Shown here piece by piece: positions 1-12,700 of a DNA stretch of 64,000 bases. Made by a program: the position numbers and the translations under genes. Source of the stretch: Linnemannia hyalina. Lineage: Eukaryota; Mortierellomycota; Mortierellomycetes; Mortierellales; Mortierellaceae. Numbering within the stretch: position 1 is the stretch's first letter; each line of letters begins with the position of its first letter. The notes beneath the pieces are model-generated. The model searched no databases. It was not told where the DNA came from and saw only the letters and a list, made by a program, of their open reading frames with translations. Location of the stretch: positions 434,001-498,000 of the forward strand of contig JAHRHY010000019.1 in the NCBI GenBank assembly GCA_019671135.1, given 5' to 3'.

Positions 1-104
1 GGGGCGTCTGGTCCTCCCAGCACTGGTAAATGCTGTTGGAGGAAGACGTAATGGGGGTGCTAATCTATGTTATGTTGCATGTCTTCTTTTTTTTAGGATG
101 GGAG

Positions 105-645
105 TCGCTCTATGCCTATGTTGACTTGCACACAGTCTGAGGCTCTATGCCTATGATGACTTGCATACAGTCTGAGGCTCTACGCCTATAATGACTTGCA
201 TACAGTCTGAGGCTCTACGCCTATGATGACTTGCATACAGTCTGAGGCTCTATGCCTCTGATGACTTGCACACAGTCTGAGGCTCTATGCCTATGATGAC
301 TTGCACACAGTCTGAGGCTCTATGCCCATGATGACTTGCACAAGTCTGAGGCTCTACGCCTGTGATGACACTTGCATACAGTCTGAGGCTCTACGCCTAT
401 GATGACACTTGCACAAAGTCTGAGGCTCTATGCCTATGATTACTTGCACACAGTCTGAGGCGCTATGCTTATGATGACACTTGCACAAAACCTGAGGCGC
501 TACGTCTATGATGACATTTGCACAAAGTCTAAGGCGTTATGTCTATGATGACACTTGCACACAGTCTGAGGCTCTATGCCTATGATGACTTGCATATAGT
601 CTGAGACACTATGCCTGTGATGACTTATACAAAGTCTGAAGCGCT
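105..645. repeat. 35-bp tandem minisatellite, about 15 copies
   Basis: Direct repeat with a unit of about 35 bp; many copies contain the core tctgaggctctatgcctatg followed by atgacttgcacacag. Some central copies are 36-37 bp because of an extra 'ac' before 'ttgca'. Copies drift toward the right end (tctaaggcgtt, cctgaggcgct), while the left copies are nearly identical. A period of 35 is not a multiple of 3, so it is not a protein repeat. There are no unique spacers, so it is not a CRISPR array. Confidence 0.95.
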
Positions 646-1060
646 CTGTTCAATGCGAACTTCCTTTTTTTTATGGAATTATGAGGCATTGTAGGCAACT
701 GAGGGCTTGCTTTTTTTTTTTGTTCTTTGTTCTTTGTTCCTTTTTTTTGTTGCTTCTTTTTTCTGTTGCTTCTTTTTTTTTGTTCCTTGCTTTTATTTCT
801 TCTTTCTTTTGTGAGGTATTATTGGTAACTGAGGGAAAATATTTTCTCTACTACGGCGACGTGAGGCATTAGTGTCCCCCACGAGCTGAGTAGGGGCCAA
901 ATCGGAGCAGAAGAGGGGGATAGAAGAAGTGGTGGCAAGAGTGTGCGGAGGTGAAGGTGTGGTAGGATCTTGACGGAACGCCTCGTGTGCATCTTTAGCG
1001 TGAAAGGAAAGAGGTTTGTTGAAGGAGAGTGCTGGGCTGGTGGGAGAGTACTTTTACAGG

Positions 1061-1063
<3 letters not shown>

Positions 1064-1092
<29 letters not shown>
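1064..1092. repeat. 29-nt T homopolymer
   Basis: Uninterrupted run of 29 T. Similar tracts occur at 7742-7766 (A25), 19487-19515 (A29), 21713-21732 (T20), 22074-22093 (A20) and 47480-47505 (T26). Exact lengths are prone to sequencing error. Confidence 0.85.
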
Positions 1093-2571
1093 GGAACGGA
1101 GTGCCGCGTGTTAAAGTGCCGGGAGCTGGCTGTAAGGGGGAAATGTTTGCAATCCTCTCAACTGATCAATTGTGAACCGTTTATTATTATTTTTCTCCCC
1201 CAAAAGTCGCGTCTAATTATCATTGAGGATGATGATTCCTGAGTATTTGAACATGACAGAGAGATCCTTGTATCTTGAATAAAAAGAAAAGAGGAGCGAC
1301 GATATGTCATACATCCGTCAGTTTGCTCTTTGGTACCAGGAAGTCAAGTAGAAATGAAGGCACTCAACCATCGGACGAGGAACAACCTTCCCTCGCCTCG
1401 ACCTCCGTGCGAGTCAAGGTCCCTCCCACTCCCACCCACATATCCAACACTCGAGTCGTAATGGAACAAGGCTTCTTCGCCAACTAACCATCGCCCACAA
1501 TGATGACCAACCCACGTCACTACTTGCAACGAGTTTGGAACAAAGGAAGAGAGAGAGAGAGAAGGAACGGGTGAAGAAGCGGGTGGACGAGCACTAACAA
1601 GGGATGGCATGAGGAACGAAATACAAGAGCATATTGTCTTTTAATAAAGAAAATGGGACTATGGACGAGGAAACTGACTATCCCCCCCCCGATGAGATCA
1701 ACGAATGTCCTACAAAGGACGGACTATTCGCATTGTCTACGGTGCCACATCCATATGTGTGTGACTCTTCTTTTAAATCGCATATTTAACAGTGCTTATT
1801 GGAAGGCGGATCATTGAATACATTGGATGGCGAAAGTTCTCGACGCGTCGCGTTTTTTTTTTCTTTTTCTTTCTTTCTCTTTTGTTCCCCCTTTCCGCCA
1901 AACACACAAGGAACTTCATCCATCAGCTCTCTTCCTTTCCATCACGTCCTCCTGGAACATGACCCCTCCCGCTATTCAACGACACATTTACTCATAAAAA
2001 AACTCACTATCATCTCCATTTCCATCGCCGTGATTTGTGAGGTGCCTGCCACAAGGCTTCCACCACAGGAAGCCAAGTTCACAATGAGTATACTCCACAG
2101 CGCAACCAATGTCTTCATCCACAGGAGGAAAAAAAAACTGTGGTACCTAGAACACACAAACTCCGGGGGAGGTACGGGCTATATCAACCCAGGATCCGTT
2201 CACCGCTTCTCCTTGTGGGAATGATGTGACAACTCTATGTTTAACGACATCCCATCCTCGCCGTCACCTTCGTCTGTCTGTCGGGGACGGTTAATAATGA
2301 TATAGGATATGGACTGGTTATGAGTAGGATGTGTCTGGTTGCTCTTTCTGGATGGATAGCTCCCTGGAGTTCTTTTTGGTACTACAGTGTTTTCCTCTTT
2401 CCTTTGGAATGCTAAGAGGGTATTAGTGCTACGAGGATTATTAGTTGTGATTGCACGGACGAGTTATTGCCGCGTCGCAACAAACTGACTTCTTTTTTTT
2501 CATCCCGAAACAAGAATCACCAAAGCGGGCTTAAGTGGGGGTAATTTTTTTTTTTGAAAGGGTACAATAGT

Positions 2572-2577
2572 TTTATT
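2572..2577 (-). terminator. AATAAA polyadenylation signal for ASN1
   Basis: On the minus strand AATAAA lies about 50 nt beyond the stop codon of the asparagine synthetase gene, a normal distance for a fungal polyadenylation signal. Confidence 0.5.
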
Positions 2578-2623
2578 ACAATGTTTTTGGGATGGTATAC
2601 AACTGCTCAAACGGAAAATCGTT

Positions 2624-4748
2624 TTAGTCAGTCTTGTCATAGGCTGAATCGTGAACCTTCTGGGCACGACCGGAAGGATCAGCAGGGCAACCCCAGTCAC
2701 CACGGGGGATCCAGCGGACAACAGACTCTGTACAAGCCTCCTGGGGGAAGGCCAGCTCAAAGACCTCACGGTACCAATATGCCTCCTTTGTCTGGGGGGT
2801 ATCCTGAGGCCAGCGTTCGGCAGCCTTGGCAAACTCTTCGTCCGAGACCTTGGCCAAAGCCGTATCCTTCAAAGAATCGATCCAGCCGTATCCAACACCG
2901 TCTGAGAACTGCTCCTTCTGACGCCAGAGGATCGAGTCGGGCAAGTAGGGCTGAGCGGTAGGGTCGGCGGAGGTGTCGAAGGCCTTGCGGAGGATATGCT
3001 TCTCCATCTTGCCCTTGAAGGACATCTTCTCCTTGGGGTCGACGTTCATGGCGACCTCGAGGAAGGCCTTGTCCAAGAAGGGGACACGGGCCTCGACTCC
3101 CCAGGCCATGGTCGACTTGTTGGCACGGAGGCAGTCGGCGTAGTGGAGGTTCTTGACGCGGGAGACGGTCTCGGTGTGGAGGTCGTCGGCGGAGGGGGCG
3201 GCGTGGAAGTAGAGGTAGCCGCCAAAGATCTCGTCGGCGCCCTCACCGGAGAGGACCATCTTGACGCCCATGGCCTTGATCTTTCTGCTGAGGAGGTACA
3301 TAGGTGTTGAAGCGCGGATGGTGGTGACGTCGTAGGTCTCGAGGTGGTAGACGACGTCGGCGATGGCGTCCAGACCGTCCTGGACGGTGAAGGTGTATTC
3401 GTGGTGGACGGTTTTTAAGTAGTCGGCGGCGACGCGGGCGGCGGCCAAATCGGGGGAGCCTTCAAGACCGATCGAGAAGGAGTGGAGTCTAGGCCATGAG
3501 GCGACCGCAGACTCGTCGACATCGTCACCATCCTTGTTGAGGGGGACGGTTCCATCAATCATCTTTTGCGTCTCCCGTGCGGCGATCGAAGCAATCAAGG
3601 AAGAGTCCAACCCACCACTAAGGAGAACACCATAGGGAACCTCCGACATCAATCTCTTCCGGACCGCCTTCTCCAGAGATTCCCGGATAAGCTTATAGTC
3701 GACTGGGTTGGCAGGGATCTTTTCACCATCCCACCAAGTGGGCTGGAAATACCGGGTCGTCTCGCCAGTCTCCGAGTCAAAAATGTGTCCAGGGGGGAAG
3801 GCAATGATTCGATCGCACTCTTCGTTAAGGGCCTTGAGTTCCGAGGCGAAGTAGAGGGTTCCGGGTTGTTTGCTGTTCCATCCTTGGTAGAGAGTTGTGA
3901 TGCCGATGGGGTCGCGGGCGGCGAGGATACGGTTCTTTTTGGTGTCGAGGAGGACCCATGAGAACATTCCGTCCAAGTGTTTCACGACCTCTGCGCCCAT
4001 ATGCTTGTACTATTTTGTTGCATCAAAAGAGAACCAAATGAGAACGTTAGACTTCATTTCTCCTATTTGTGAAGATGGCAGACGTGTGGTCCTGACAAGA
4101 AGAGAGAGAAAGGACACTTACAAGGTGGAGGATGACCTCGCAGTCGGACTGGGTCTTGAAGTGGGTCCCCTCAGGGCACAACTTGCGGAGGGCCTTGTGG
4201 TTATAGATCTCGCCGTTGACGGAAAGGATAAGAGATTCGTCGTCGTTGGTCAAGGGCTGGGCTCCCGATTCTAATCATTCCCAATCCGATCGATACGCAG
4301 AGATGCAACAGACATGCGAGTTAATTTTCCTTTCTGACTCAGTCGATTTGTGTTTGTGTTCCCTCCCTCCCTGTCTCCACATGCTTATGCAGCAAAGCAG
4401 AAGTAGATCGAGCATCTAGTCTATATCTATATTATCGCTATGTCCGATCTGTAGAAAGGAGAAAGATAGGACTTACCAACACCGACGATGGCAAGACGCT
4501 CGTGGCAGAGGATGTGGTTGCCGGCAACAGTGCATCCGCTCCAGTCAGGTCCACGATGTCTAAGCCTAATGGGTATAGGTGAATATATAAAGGAGATTAG
4601 ATACGAAGACGAAAAAAAAAAGAGGCGCGAATACGGTAGAAGAAAAAAAAAGGGAGGGAGAGGCATACTTCTTGGAGAGGAAGAGGGCGCGTTGGCGGAA
4701 GGCGTTGGCATCGCCAGGGAGGTTGAAAACACCAAAGATACCACACAT
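2624..4748 (-). CDS. ASN1: Asparagine synthetase (glutamine-hydrolysing)
   Basis: Makes asparagine from aspartate, glutamine and ATP in the cytosol. Exons (minus): 4748-4669, 4565-4477, 4270-4122, 4009-2624; all introns are GT-AG and the chain gives 567 residues, the usual length for class B enzymes. The protein begins MCGIFG, so Cys2 is the amidotransferase nucleophile. RHRGPDWSG and VNGEIYNH complete the glutamine-binding half. The synthetase half has the ATP pyrophosphatase loop SGGLDSS at about residue 237 and the family segment [11 protein letters not shown]. The small first exon (26 codons) is typical of fungal ASN genes. No catalytic residue appears missing. The promoter carries a TATA box and Gcn4-like elements, listed separately. 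Family assignment is very secure; the ASN1 symbol is by analogy with yeast ASN1/ASN2. Confidence 0.97.
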
Positions 4749-4919
4749 GTCTGGTTATATATTATATGTGAGTGCGAGTGAGGGTGAGGGGGGAGATGTG
4801 TTTGCGAGAGGAGTGAATAGTTCGTAGTCGTAGAGAACGAAGAGTGTGTATGAAGAGGGAAGAGAAGAAAAGAGAAGAGAAGGTTAATGAGGATCAAAAA
4901 GGCAGGGGAAGATGGACCC

Positions 4920-4926
4920 TTTTATA
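4920..4926 (-). promoter_or_regulatory. TATA box of ASN1
   Basis: TATAAAA on the minus strand, about 175 nt upstream of the ASN1 start codon. The Gcn4-like motifs lie just upstream of it, the expected order for an amino-acid-control promoter. Confidence 0.5.
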
Positions 4927-4957
4927 CCCTTCCGGAGGGATAACAAAAAAGAGTCTG

Positions 4958-4990
4958 TGACTCCATCGAAAACAAAAAAGTGTGTGAGTC
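4958..4990 (-). promoter_or_regulatory. Two Gcn4/CPC1-like elements
   Basis: TGACTC at 4958-4963 and TGAGTC at 4985-4990 each match six of seven bases of the bZIP site TGA(C/G)TCA. They sit 32-65 bp upstream of the TATA box of ASN1. In other fungi asparagine synthetase genes respond to general amino-acid control; the sites here are near-matches, so function is inferred. Confidence 0.35.
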
Positions 4991-5790
4991 GTTCAAAGTT
5001 GAGGTTTTGGTTTGACAAGCATGTGTGTTGTGTGTTGTGTGTTGTGTGTTGTGTGCACATCATACACTTCGCCCACATCTCCCTCGCTCGACTGCTGCTG
5101 GAAGGGAAGAGCAGGGCAACGAAGGAGATAAGGGGGACATGGACGTTCGGAATTAATTCCGACCAATCATTGCTCCCTTTCTTGTTCTTGTTTTATTTGT
5201 CTGAATCACAGAAAAAATAGGGCTCATATCTTTACTGCCATTCCATTAGACCATTCAAACCATGCCAACACCATGTACCCATTCTCCATTTCCTATCCAT
5301 CTCTCTTTCGCATCTGAACTTCTGAACCCTCACAGATCTATCTCACTGTCCTACCCTACCCTACCCAACAGACCCCTCGTGTGAGTGCGAGGGTGTTTGC
5401 GTAAAGTGTGTGTGAGTGCCTACGCGTGAGATGCAGCCTTCTATTGCTTTCTGTTCTTACCCCGTATGAAAAGAAAAAAAAAACGCTGTGATTCACGACT
5501 TTTTTTTGGAAAAAAAGCATCGAGTCAGAGACTTTTTGCTCGACCAAGCACCTTAATGATTTTTTTTTCTTTCTTTTTTTTTTACTTTTGACAAAGAGAA
5601 CAGCAAAACAGGAAAATCAGACTTGGGATTCAGGAGGCGTCAATCTCCGACACTTCAAGTACCTGGTTTTGTCTTCTCAACTCATGCTCCGGGTACAAGG
5701 TGGAGAAAGGGACGATCACATATTTTTGCACAGCTCGTTTACCACATTCCGTCTCCATCCTTTTTTTTTTTGCTTGCTTGAACCGGATTA

Positions 5791-5796
5791 TTTATT
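5791..5796 (-). terminator. AATAAA polyadenylation signal for the acyltransferase
   Basis: Minus-strand AATAAA about 70 nt beyond the stop codon at 5865. Confidence 0.45.
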
Positions 5797-5864
5797 TAGA
5801 CAGTTGCGCACAATTAAAAAAGATATGAAAGGGGGAATATCACAATAAGAAACAGGCAATGTAA

Positions 5865-8117
5865 CTACCACTTCTCTGACCAGACGCCACCCTCAATGCC
5901 ATCGGTCCAATTCTCTTTCATCTGCTCCAGGAAGGCGTCCTTCTCGACGTACTTTTGAACAACCCACTCGTTCAGCTTCTCCTCGTCCGCTGGCAGATCA
6001 GCAATCATGTAACGCTTCACATGCACGTGGAACTTGTACTCGGGGCTCAACTGGGCAGTGTGAACACGAACCAGATCTGGGGGCACACCGAAACCCTTGG
6101 TCTTGTGGTAGTAGGCAAAGGTGAAATCTGGTATCGTGTGCATGTAGAAGGGGTCAACGTTAGTATACTTTCTCCAGTGGCTGGCTGCCTGAAATGAAAA
6201 AGGGTCGTCAAAACGGCGCTTCTTGGACCGGTGGCTTATTCCTTCTTTTTCTAGGTCCTAGGAAGCTCTCTTCTCCGTTCCTTTTTTTTTTTTTTTTGCT
6301 AGATTCACGGAAAGGTCTCCATAGGTTGGATGCCACCACCCTTGTTGAAACAGGCAGTTGAAGATCCAATTCTTACCATAGACACATTTGACGTGGCTTC
6401 CACGGAACTTGTTAACGGTGGTGATGAACCCCTTGGTTCGGGGCATAAGAACGTTCGACAACAGAGGAAGACCGCGTCCAGCCATGAACTTTTGAGAGGC
6501 AGCAAGCTTGCTCGGTGTCAAACGAGAGCCCTCCAAGAAACTTGCGACCCATACAGGTGCCTCAATGTCCAATATCCGTGCAAACATTTTGTTGATCTTG
6601 ATCTGATCCTGCGCCCAGTTGCGGTTGATGAAGAGCATACCCATAATCCACATGCCCCATCCATAGAAAGGGATCTAGTAGGGTTATAAAAAAAGGGAGT
6701 TGTGCAATGGTGGATGAGTACGCGGTTGTGACAAAAGTAACGTTGTGGGTGCGAATGACGATGCAAAGTCCATGGCGCTTACATATTTAAGAGAGTCCTT
6801 GGCAAAGTACTGTCGGAATGGAAAGGAAGGGGCGAAACCAACATGTTAGGCTTAGGATATCTATACACACATTCATGAATCATTCGGCATAAAGATATTC
6901 AACAAACCTTCATGTAGTTGAGCATGCCACGTCGTGCGGCGACGGAGTGGAACATGTAAAAGTCGACAAAGGAGCGGTGGTTGCCAAAGACGACGGCGCT
7001 CTCGTGGTGGGGCACCTTGTCTCCCGAGAAGGTGATCACAGCCTTGTGTCTCTTCTACAAGTATTAAAGTATCGGCTCCGTCAGTGTCCGGTTCGATTTG
7101 ATTCGATTCGATTCGGCACACAAAGTAAACATTTTTCTCCTCGTCTGATTCCACGGACGAACTGAATTTAGATCCGATGATGGTCGATAGTCACGCAACC
7201 CCAAAAACAAATGGGCATCGTCGCCGTCGTCGGCCTCTCCTTTGTTGTCTCTTCCTTTTACCCCACTGTTCCCTTTCTCTTCTTCCTCCCCACGTTCCAC
7301 AAGTTCTGAGCACGAGCACGAGGGAGTGTTTTCGCCCGCCCGTTTTCTGCTTTGCGGGTGGCTGCCTTTTTTGTGCAGTAGGGGTTTGTTCCGGTGTCAA
7401 GGGACTTTGTCCTGTTCCTGTCTGTGCTGTCTGGTATTGCCCCTATCCTGATGAAACCAGTTGCCATGCCTCGTTTTCTTACCTCCATGATGAGCTAGTT
7501 GACATAAAGAACAAAAGAGGAAAAAGGGTTAAGATAGCTCAATTACAATTGAAAACTGACGAGAACGACAATCATAGTTGCATTCTCCAAGGGTTCCTTA
7601 CCTGCATAACCTTCCACATCGAACCGGCCACACGGGCGTTCACCTCGAAGAAGAGACGCTTCGAGAAGGGCTCCAGGAGCAAAGAGAACACCTGGACGAC
7701 ATTGAGCAGAGAGCAGAAACTATATCACCCCATGAAAGAATAAAAAAAAAAAAAAAAAAAAAAAAGGTTGTTGATCAGTTTCTGGTTCCGTTTAGTTTTG
7801 TTCATTCCGTCTCTTGTCTTGTCTTGATCGTTGTTGTCCTTTGTGTTCTTTCGTAAGTGTAGGCGTTTGACATTGTTCTTTGCAAGAAGTGTTTGATGGC
7901 ACAGCACAGAGTGGGTCGGTTGTCGCATAAGGTGATAACTGTGTAGTAACGGAAGGACTGTTTCTTCCTTGGTTGTTCCAAGCGTTGTTGATTCGGGAAT
8001 GAGAGAAGGGGGCAGCTGTTGAGCGAGATTGAAAAGAGTGAGAGGAGAGTGAGTGTACCTGAAGAGGGCTGTTCCGTAGACGAGTGCCTTTGCGGGGCGG
8101 GTGACAGCGTCGAGCAT
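5865..8117 (-). CDS. PlsC-family lysophospholipid/1-acylglycerol-3-phosphate acyltransferase
   Basis: Probable acyl-CoA:lysophospholipid acyltransferase of the endoplasmic reticulum, of the kind that converts lysophosphatidic acid to phosphatidic acid or remodels phospholipids. Exons (minus): 8117-8059, 7719-7602, 7054-6908, 6809-6783, 6674-6377, 6127-5865; total 303 residues. Exon 3 holds the catalytic HX4D motif as GNHRSFVDFYM (His85, Asp90). Exon 5 begins with a hydrophobic aromatic segment and contains the downstream PlsC blocks. Residues after VKCVYDFTFAYYHK match the LCLAT1/AGPAT-like subgroup, where a 'VYD' block follows the acceptor-binding region. Exon 4 is a 27-nt microexon. The last intron (6376-6128) has an alternative acceptor near 6190, but that would hit a stop within a few codons. 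Acyl-donor and acceptor preference cannot be read from sequence. Confidence 0.88.
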
Positions 8118-9704
8118 GGTCGGTGAGAGTGAAGGAGTGAGAGAATGAATGAAGGTATGGAGGTGAAGTGTGGGTTGGTGGTCCCTGAGAGAAAAAAAGA
8201 AGAAAAAGAGTCTTCCGCCTCAGAAGGGAATATTCTTGCTTGCTCTTGCTGCTTTGTCACTTCACAGTTTCCTTATCCGATTAATTTAAGGGGTACGATC
8301 TACCTTAATTCTCTGTGTCTCTCGATCATACAAAAAAAATCGATCATACAGAGGATTGATTGCTACTGTTGCTGCATCTTTATACCTTGTGCATGGTCAA
8401 CACATACAGCAAACGTATTACATTCAACTTAGGCTTAACAGCCACAAGGACAACCAATCCAATCGACCTGCAGTGTTTATTGTATCTAATGTGTTCAATG
8501 CTTCGTCCAATGGTCCAAAGTCCCCTCCTTCAAGTGACAGATCTACTTTCTCTTCCTACATCGTTTGGACGCGCATTAACAAGTAACCTTTATCTGTATG
8601 CAATGAGCTTTGAAGCAAAGTGGGAGGCTTGTTACAGCACAAGCACATTGAGTGTTTGAGAAGGAAAAAAAGAAACGCGGAGGGATGGATGGACATCTCC
8701 TAAAACGTTATGCGACATGGACGAGATTGCTCCCAAATAGTTCGTTCGTCGTTCTGTGATACACACACTCTCTCTCACACACACAATGGGGTGATCAGGT
8801 AGTTTCCTCACCCCACAGACCAGACGCAAAGGCACGCGCCTCTTTGCACAACAGCAACACACTGAATCGTTATGATTGGGCTGACAGATATTTACCGCGT
8901 CCGCATTGGCTGGTGAACAAGTGGGCACGGAAGAGAAGCAAAGAAAAATTGTGAAAAAGTTTCATTACGATTATGACGAAGGTGTGTCCATGTGCTATTT
9001 CGGAGGATAGGTTGACCATTTGAGCAACTGTAACAAAAAGTCATTGAGGTGTGTGTTTGTTGGAAGGAAGGAAGCGATGTTACAGTTCCCTTCCCCCTCC
9101 GCTGGGAATAACGATTAATGCAATGCGATTAGAAAGTAATGAATATAACCGTTGGGAGTTGAGCTGTGGGTGTGGAAAGCAAGCAGAGAGTTAGGTTGAA
9201 CAAAGCCAAAAGGCAAAAGGCACGAGAGAGAGAGCGCGCGAAAATGTATATTTCTCCTCCGTTCTTTCTTCCGTCCATTCCTCCTGTGTCGTGTGTTGTT
9301 GATTACGACACCCGCCGGGTTGTTGATACATCCTTCATGGTGTATTCAATCAGTTAATCAATCATTCTGCCCATCAGAAACAGACTGATACCGCCTTCGC
9401 CTATGGCTTCTACTTTTTCCCTTTTCTTCGTTCCTCTTCCTTCTCTCTTCTCTTCTCTTCTCTTCACGCATCACTCTTCACTCCTCATTCAAGTTCTTCA
9501 TTCATTCATCCATCCATTCACCCACTCACTCACCCACAACCCATTCGCCCTCCAGGGTCTTACTCTTCTCTAATCACCCCTACAGAAACACACACAGTCG
9601 TACAAAGACAGGGCTTGACCTTGTGTCCCTCTCCCACTCTACCGTGAATAGAGTTCACCCACCCATCACAGTCCATACCTTGTCACCCTTCCTTCGTTGC
9701 AACC
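8118..9704. other. Divergent promoter region between acyltransferase and PLD1
   Basis: About 1.6 kb between two start codons facing apart. The right end is a long C/T-rich leader leading into the PLD1 ATG (aaccATGgac). Short open frames here show no domain or codon bias. No clear TATA box was recognised. Confidence 0.5.
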
Positions 9705-12700
9705 ATGGACAACTCCCAGCACCACCACCATCACCAGCAGGATGACCCTATCCACCTCGCCAACCTCGTCTCCACAGAGCAAGGAATCAACCCTACCACC
9801 ACCACCAACAACAACAACAACAACAACAACAACAGCAACAACAAGATCCAGGCTATCGATTCATATTCCAGCGAAAAAAACCTCGACCTCAACAACGACA
9901 GACAGGTCCTCCAACCACAACCTCAACAACAGCAGCAACAGGAACAGCGACAACAGCGCCCTATCCAACCCTCTCTCGAAACCACCAACTCCAGCCATGA
10001 TGCTCTCGACATGACCATGAACGAAAAGGATCCCCATTTAACTACTATCCAGCCCCCTGCTGTAGTCGCTGCTCCAAGGATGAAACTCGCCAATTTTGTT
10101 GACAAGGTCCGTGTGCACCAGATCCTGCAAAAGTCACAGCCTGAACCTTTGGCATCTGGAGGAGAAGGAAGAGGTGGCAATGCCAACACGCTCAGCCCAC
10201 TGTCGACTAATACTCTTGACTCTCCCGAATCAGGACACGGTAAATACTCTCCCTTTAAATATCGCATTTGACAAGGGTTTATGTACATTTGGATGATTCT
10301 TCTCTTTCGAATGAGATTTAAAAGAGTGTTATGCGAAAATGAAAAGGCATGGCCAATGGCAACCTAATACATGGGGACAGCAAGTACTTATCCCGGAGAC
10401 TAAGAACGGGGGAACGAGGGGGTATGGTGGCTCAGAGACCACGATGGAGACTGACTGGCAGACTGACATAGTGAGAGCGTGAGCTGAAAAGGAGGAGGTT
10501 GCTAACTATACATTTCATGTCCAACCAGCCAACATAAAAGGACGCGGACTGGGTGATTTCAATCTCGACTGACTGAACTGACCGTTGAATTGTAATGTTG
10601 TGCACCTTGTCCACTATAGGCTCAGCGCTGGAGGCCGATGGCGTCTCGACGACTCGAAGACCTTCCTCGGTCATCCACAGTGTCATCGATAGCCCAGAGA
10701 CACACGATCACGATAGCCACCGCCACCACCACCACTCCAGGCAGTTGCATGACGCAGGAGAGGAAGGTGAAGGTAGTCATCGCATGCAGCACCACTTCCC
10801 CAAGATCTTCAGCAAGGAAGGCATCAAGAGTGCCCTCTTCATGAACAGCGCTGCTACGGCCTTCCATAAGAACCGCAAAAAGGAGGTGAATGCTATGTAT
10901 TTGCCTGTAGCTGCCCTGGCAATTACTGGTTCGGCTATTCCTGCACTTTGGATGCGGAGGGACGACAAGGGGCGTCGACCGGTAAGCTTATTTTTTCGTT
11001 GTATGCATTTAATTCTTTTCTTTTCTTAGCTCATCAGAGCTGCCTTTTTTTTCGCATTGCTTTCTTGCCTCCTCATTTTTGTGGATGCATTGCTCCTTTT
11101 CTCAATGTTTGGAGCAAATAACTGGAGTTTGGATTTCTTGTGTTTTATGAGAGCTTTGTTGTTGTTGTTGTTGTTGTGTTGTTCTGGTCATCTGGACCAT
11201 TCGTCCTACTGGCGTTGTCCGCTTTAGGGTCCTGGTCTCATGTGGACGACAAAGGCTTCTCTTTCGATTGGTCAATCAATACGCGTCAAGGCACAAGGAA
11301 ACAAACTGACCACCTCTTGATTGCATTACACCTCACACAGCCTGCGGTCCTCTTCCAGATGCTCAGTGTAAGAAGCATAGCAAATCCATGCGCTATGGCT
11401 ATTGTTACCGGGATTGTCTCACGATAATGCGCCTGTAATCATAAAGATCGTTGCCGATATACGCCTTTTTTTAAAGAAAAACTCCCTTGTAATCTAACAG
11501 CCTGCCTTTTTTCATTTCTTTCGTCCTTTTAACAAAATAGATTACCGTGACGGATTCGGAGATTGATCTTGGTGTGAGCAAGCAAATCATCTTCCGCCTG
11601 GAGATGCAGTACGGCGATGTGAAGTGGGTCATTCGCAGGACCCTGTACGAGTTCTACAAGCTGCACCTCATCCTCTCCGCCAAGCGCTTCGACAACCTTC
11701 CAAAGTTCCCCAGTCAGGTATGTGTCTATTCTATCTTGCTCCATCGCACCAATGCCATGGTGATGTATCCATGAGAAGCCAGGTGCTTACGCCAACTTCA
11801 CTGACATGACCATACTGCCTGCCATACCATACAATAGGTCTCCTATGCATTCTCGATGGCGAAAGCAAGTCTGGGAATGAGAGCAGAGGAAAAGGTCAAC
11901 TTCGTCCGGCAAAGTAACTTGGCTCGTCGTCAGGCTCTTCAGGATTATATCATCCTGGTCCTGCAATCACTGAACTGGACTACTGCTTACGACCTCTACG
12001 AGTTTTTGGAGATCTCGGCTCTGTCACTGACCAAGGACATGGGGTGGAAGGGCAAGGAGTCCTATGTCGACACCAAGGTCACCGACAACATCCATGGCAT
12101 GTGTGGCTTTGGCTGCATCAAGCGTTGGAACAAAAACTGGGCTCTCATCCGCGACTCCTACCTTGCCTTCTGCCCAACCGTTGGATCGGAGGAGCCGTCG
12201 GACGTGTTCATTTTCGACCAGACCTTCTATGTTCAGCACAAGGAGCATCACCTTAGTTTGAACATGCACCACATCGAGATCGGAAACAGTCACCGGAAGA
12301 TCGAGATCAAGGGCGACAACAACCGCGAGATGCTTGAGTGGATGGACAACTTTACCAAGATGAAGCAATCTAGCCCCTGGGTGAACTCTCATCGCTTCGG
12401 AAGCTTTGCTCCTCAGCGAAGCGACGCCAAGGTCCGGTATTATGTCGATGGCAAGGACTATTTCCACGCCGTGTCCGATGCCATCCTCGCTGCCAAGACC
12501 GAGATTTATATTTGCGACTGGTGGCTCTCACCCGAGCTGGTATGTCTAATTGGAGTTCTACTGCATGGTGCTTGGGGTTGACTATGTTGCTGATAACATT
12601 GCTCTGACTGGACATTTCCATTTTTTTTTGATCAATGTAATAGTACCTCCGTCGTCCCCCAGAGAAGAACGAAGAGTTCCGTTTGGACCGACTTCTCAAG

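Larger units (their letters stand above)
1..2623. other. Gene-free left edge
   Basis: No convincing gene is visible. The stretch opens with a 35-bp minisatellite, followed by T-rich sequence (680-800), a 29-nt T tract (1064-1092) and mixed sequence. The open frames here are short, rich in F, L and S from poly-T, and lack recognisable domains or plausible splice partners. The right end is 3' flank of the asparagine synthetase gene. Confidence 0.6.
4749..5864. other. ASN1 promoter and 3' flank of the acyltransferase gene
   Basis: No gene seen. The left part is the ASN1 promoter. Around 5020-5055 there is a short TGTGTTG heptamer repeat. The right part (5540-5864) is T-rich 3' flank of the next minus-strand gene. 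Confidence 0.5.

Noticed and set aside
105..645. Possible CRISPR-like array
   Set aside because: The repeats are directly contiguous with no unique spacers, and the genome is eukaryotic.
6128..6200. Alternative acceptor near 6190 for the last acyltransferase intron
   Set aside because: Using it leads to an in-frame stop within about ten codons; the acceptor at 6128 restores the VYDFTFAYY block.
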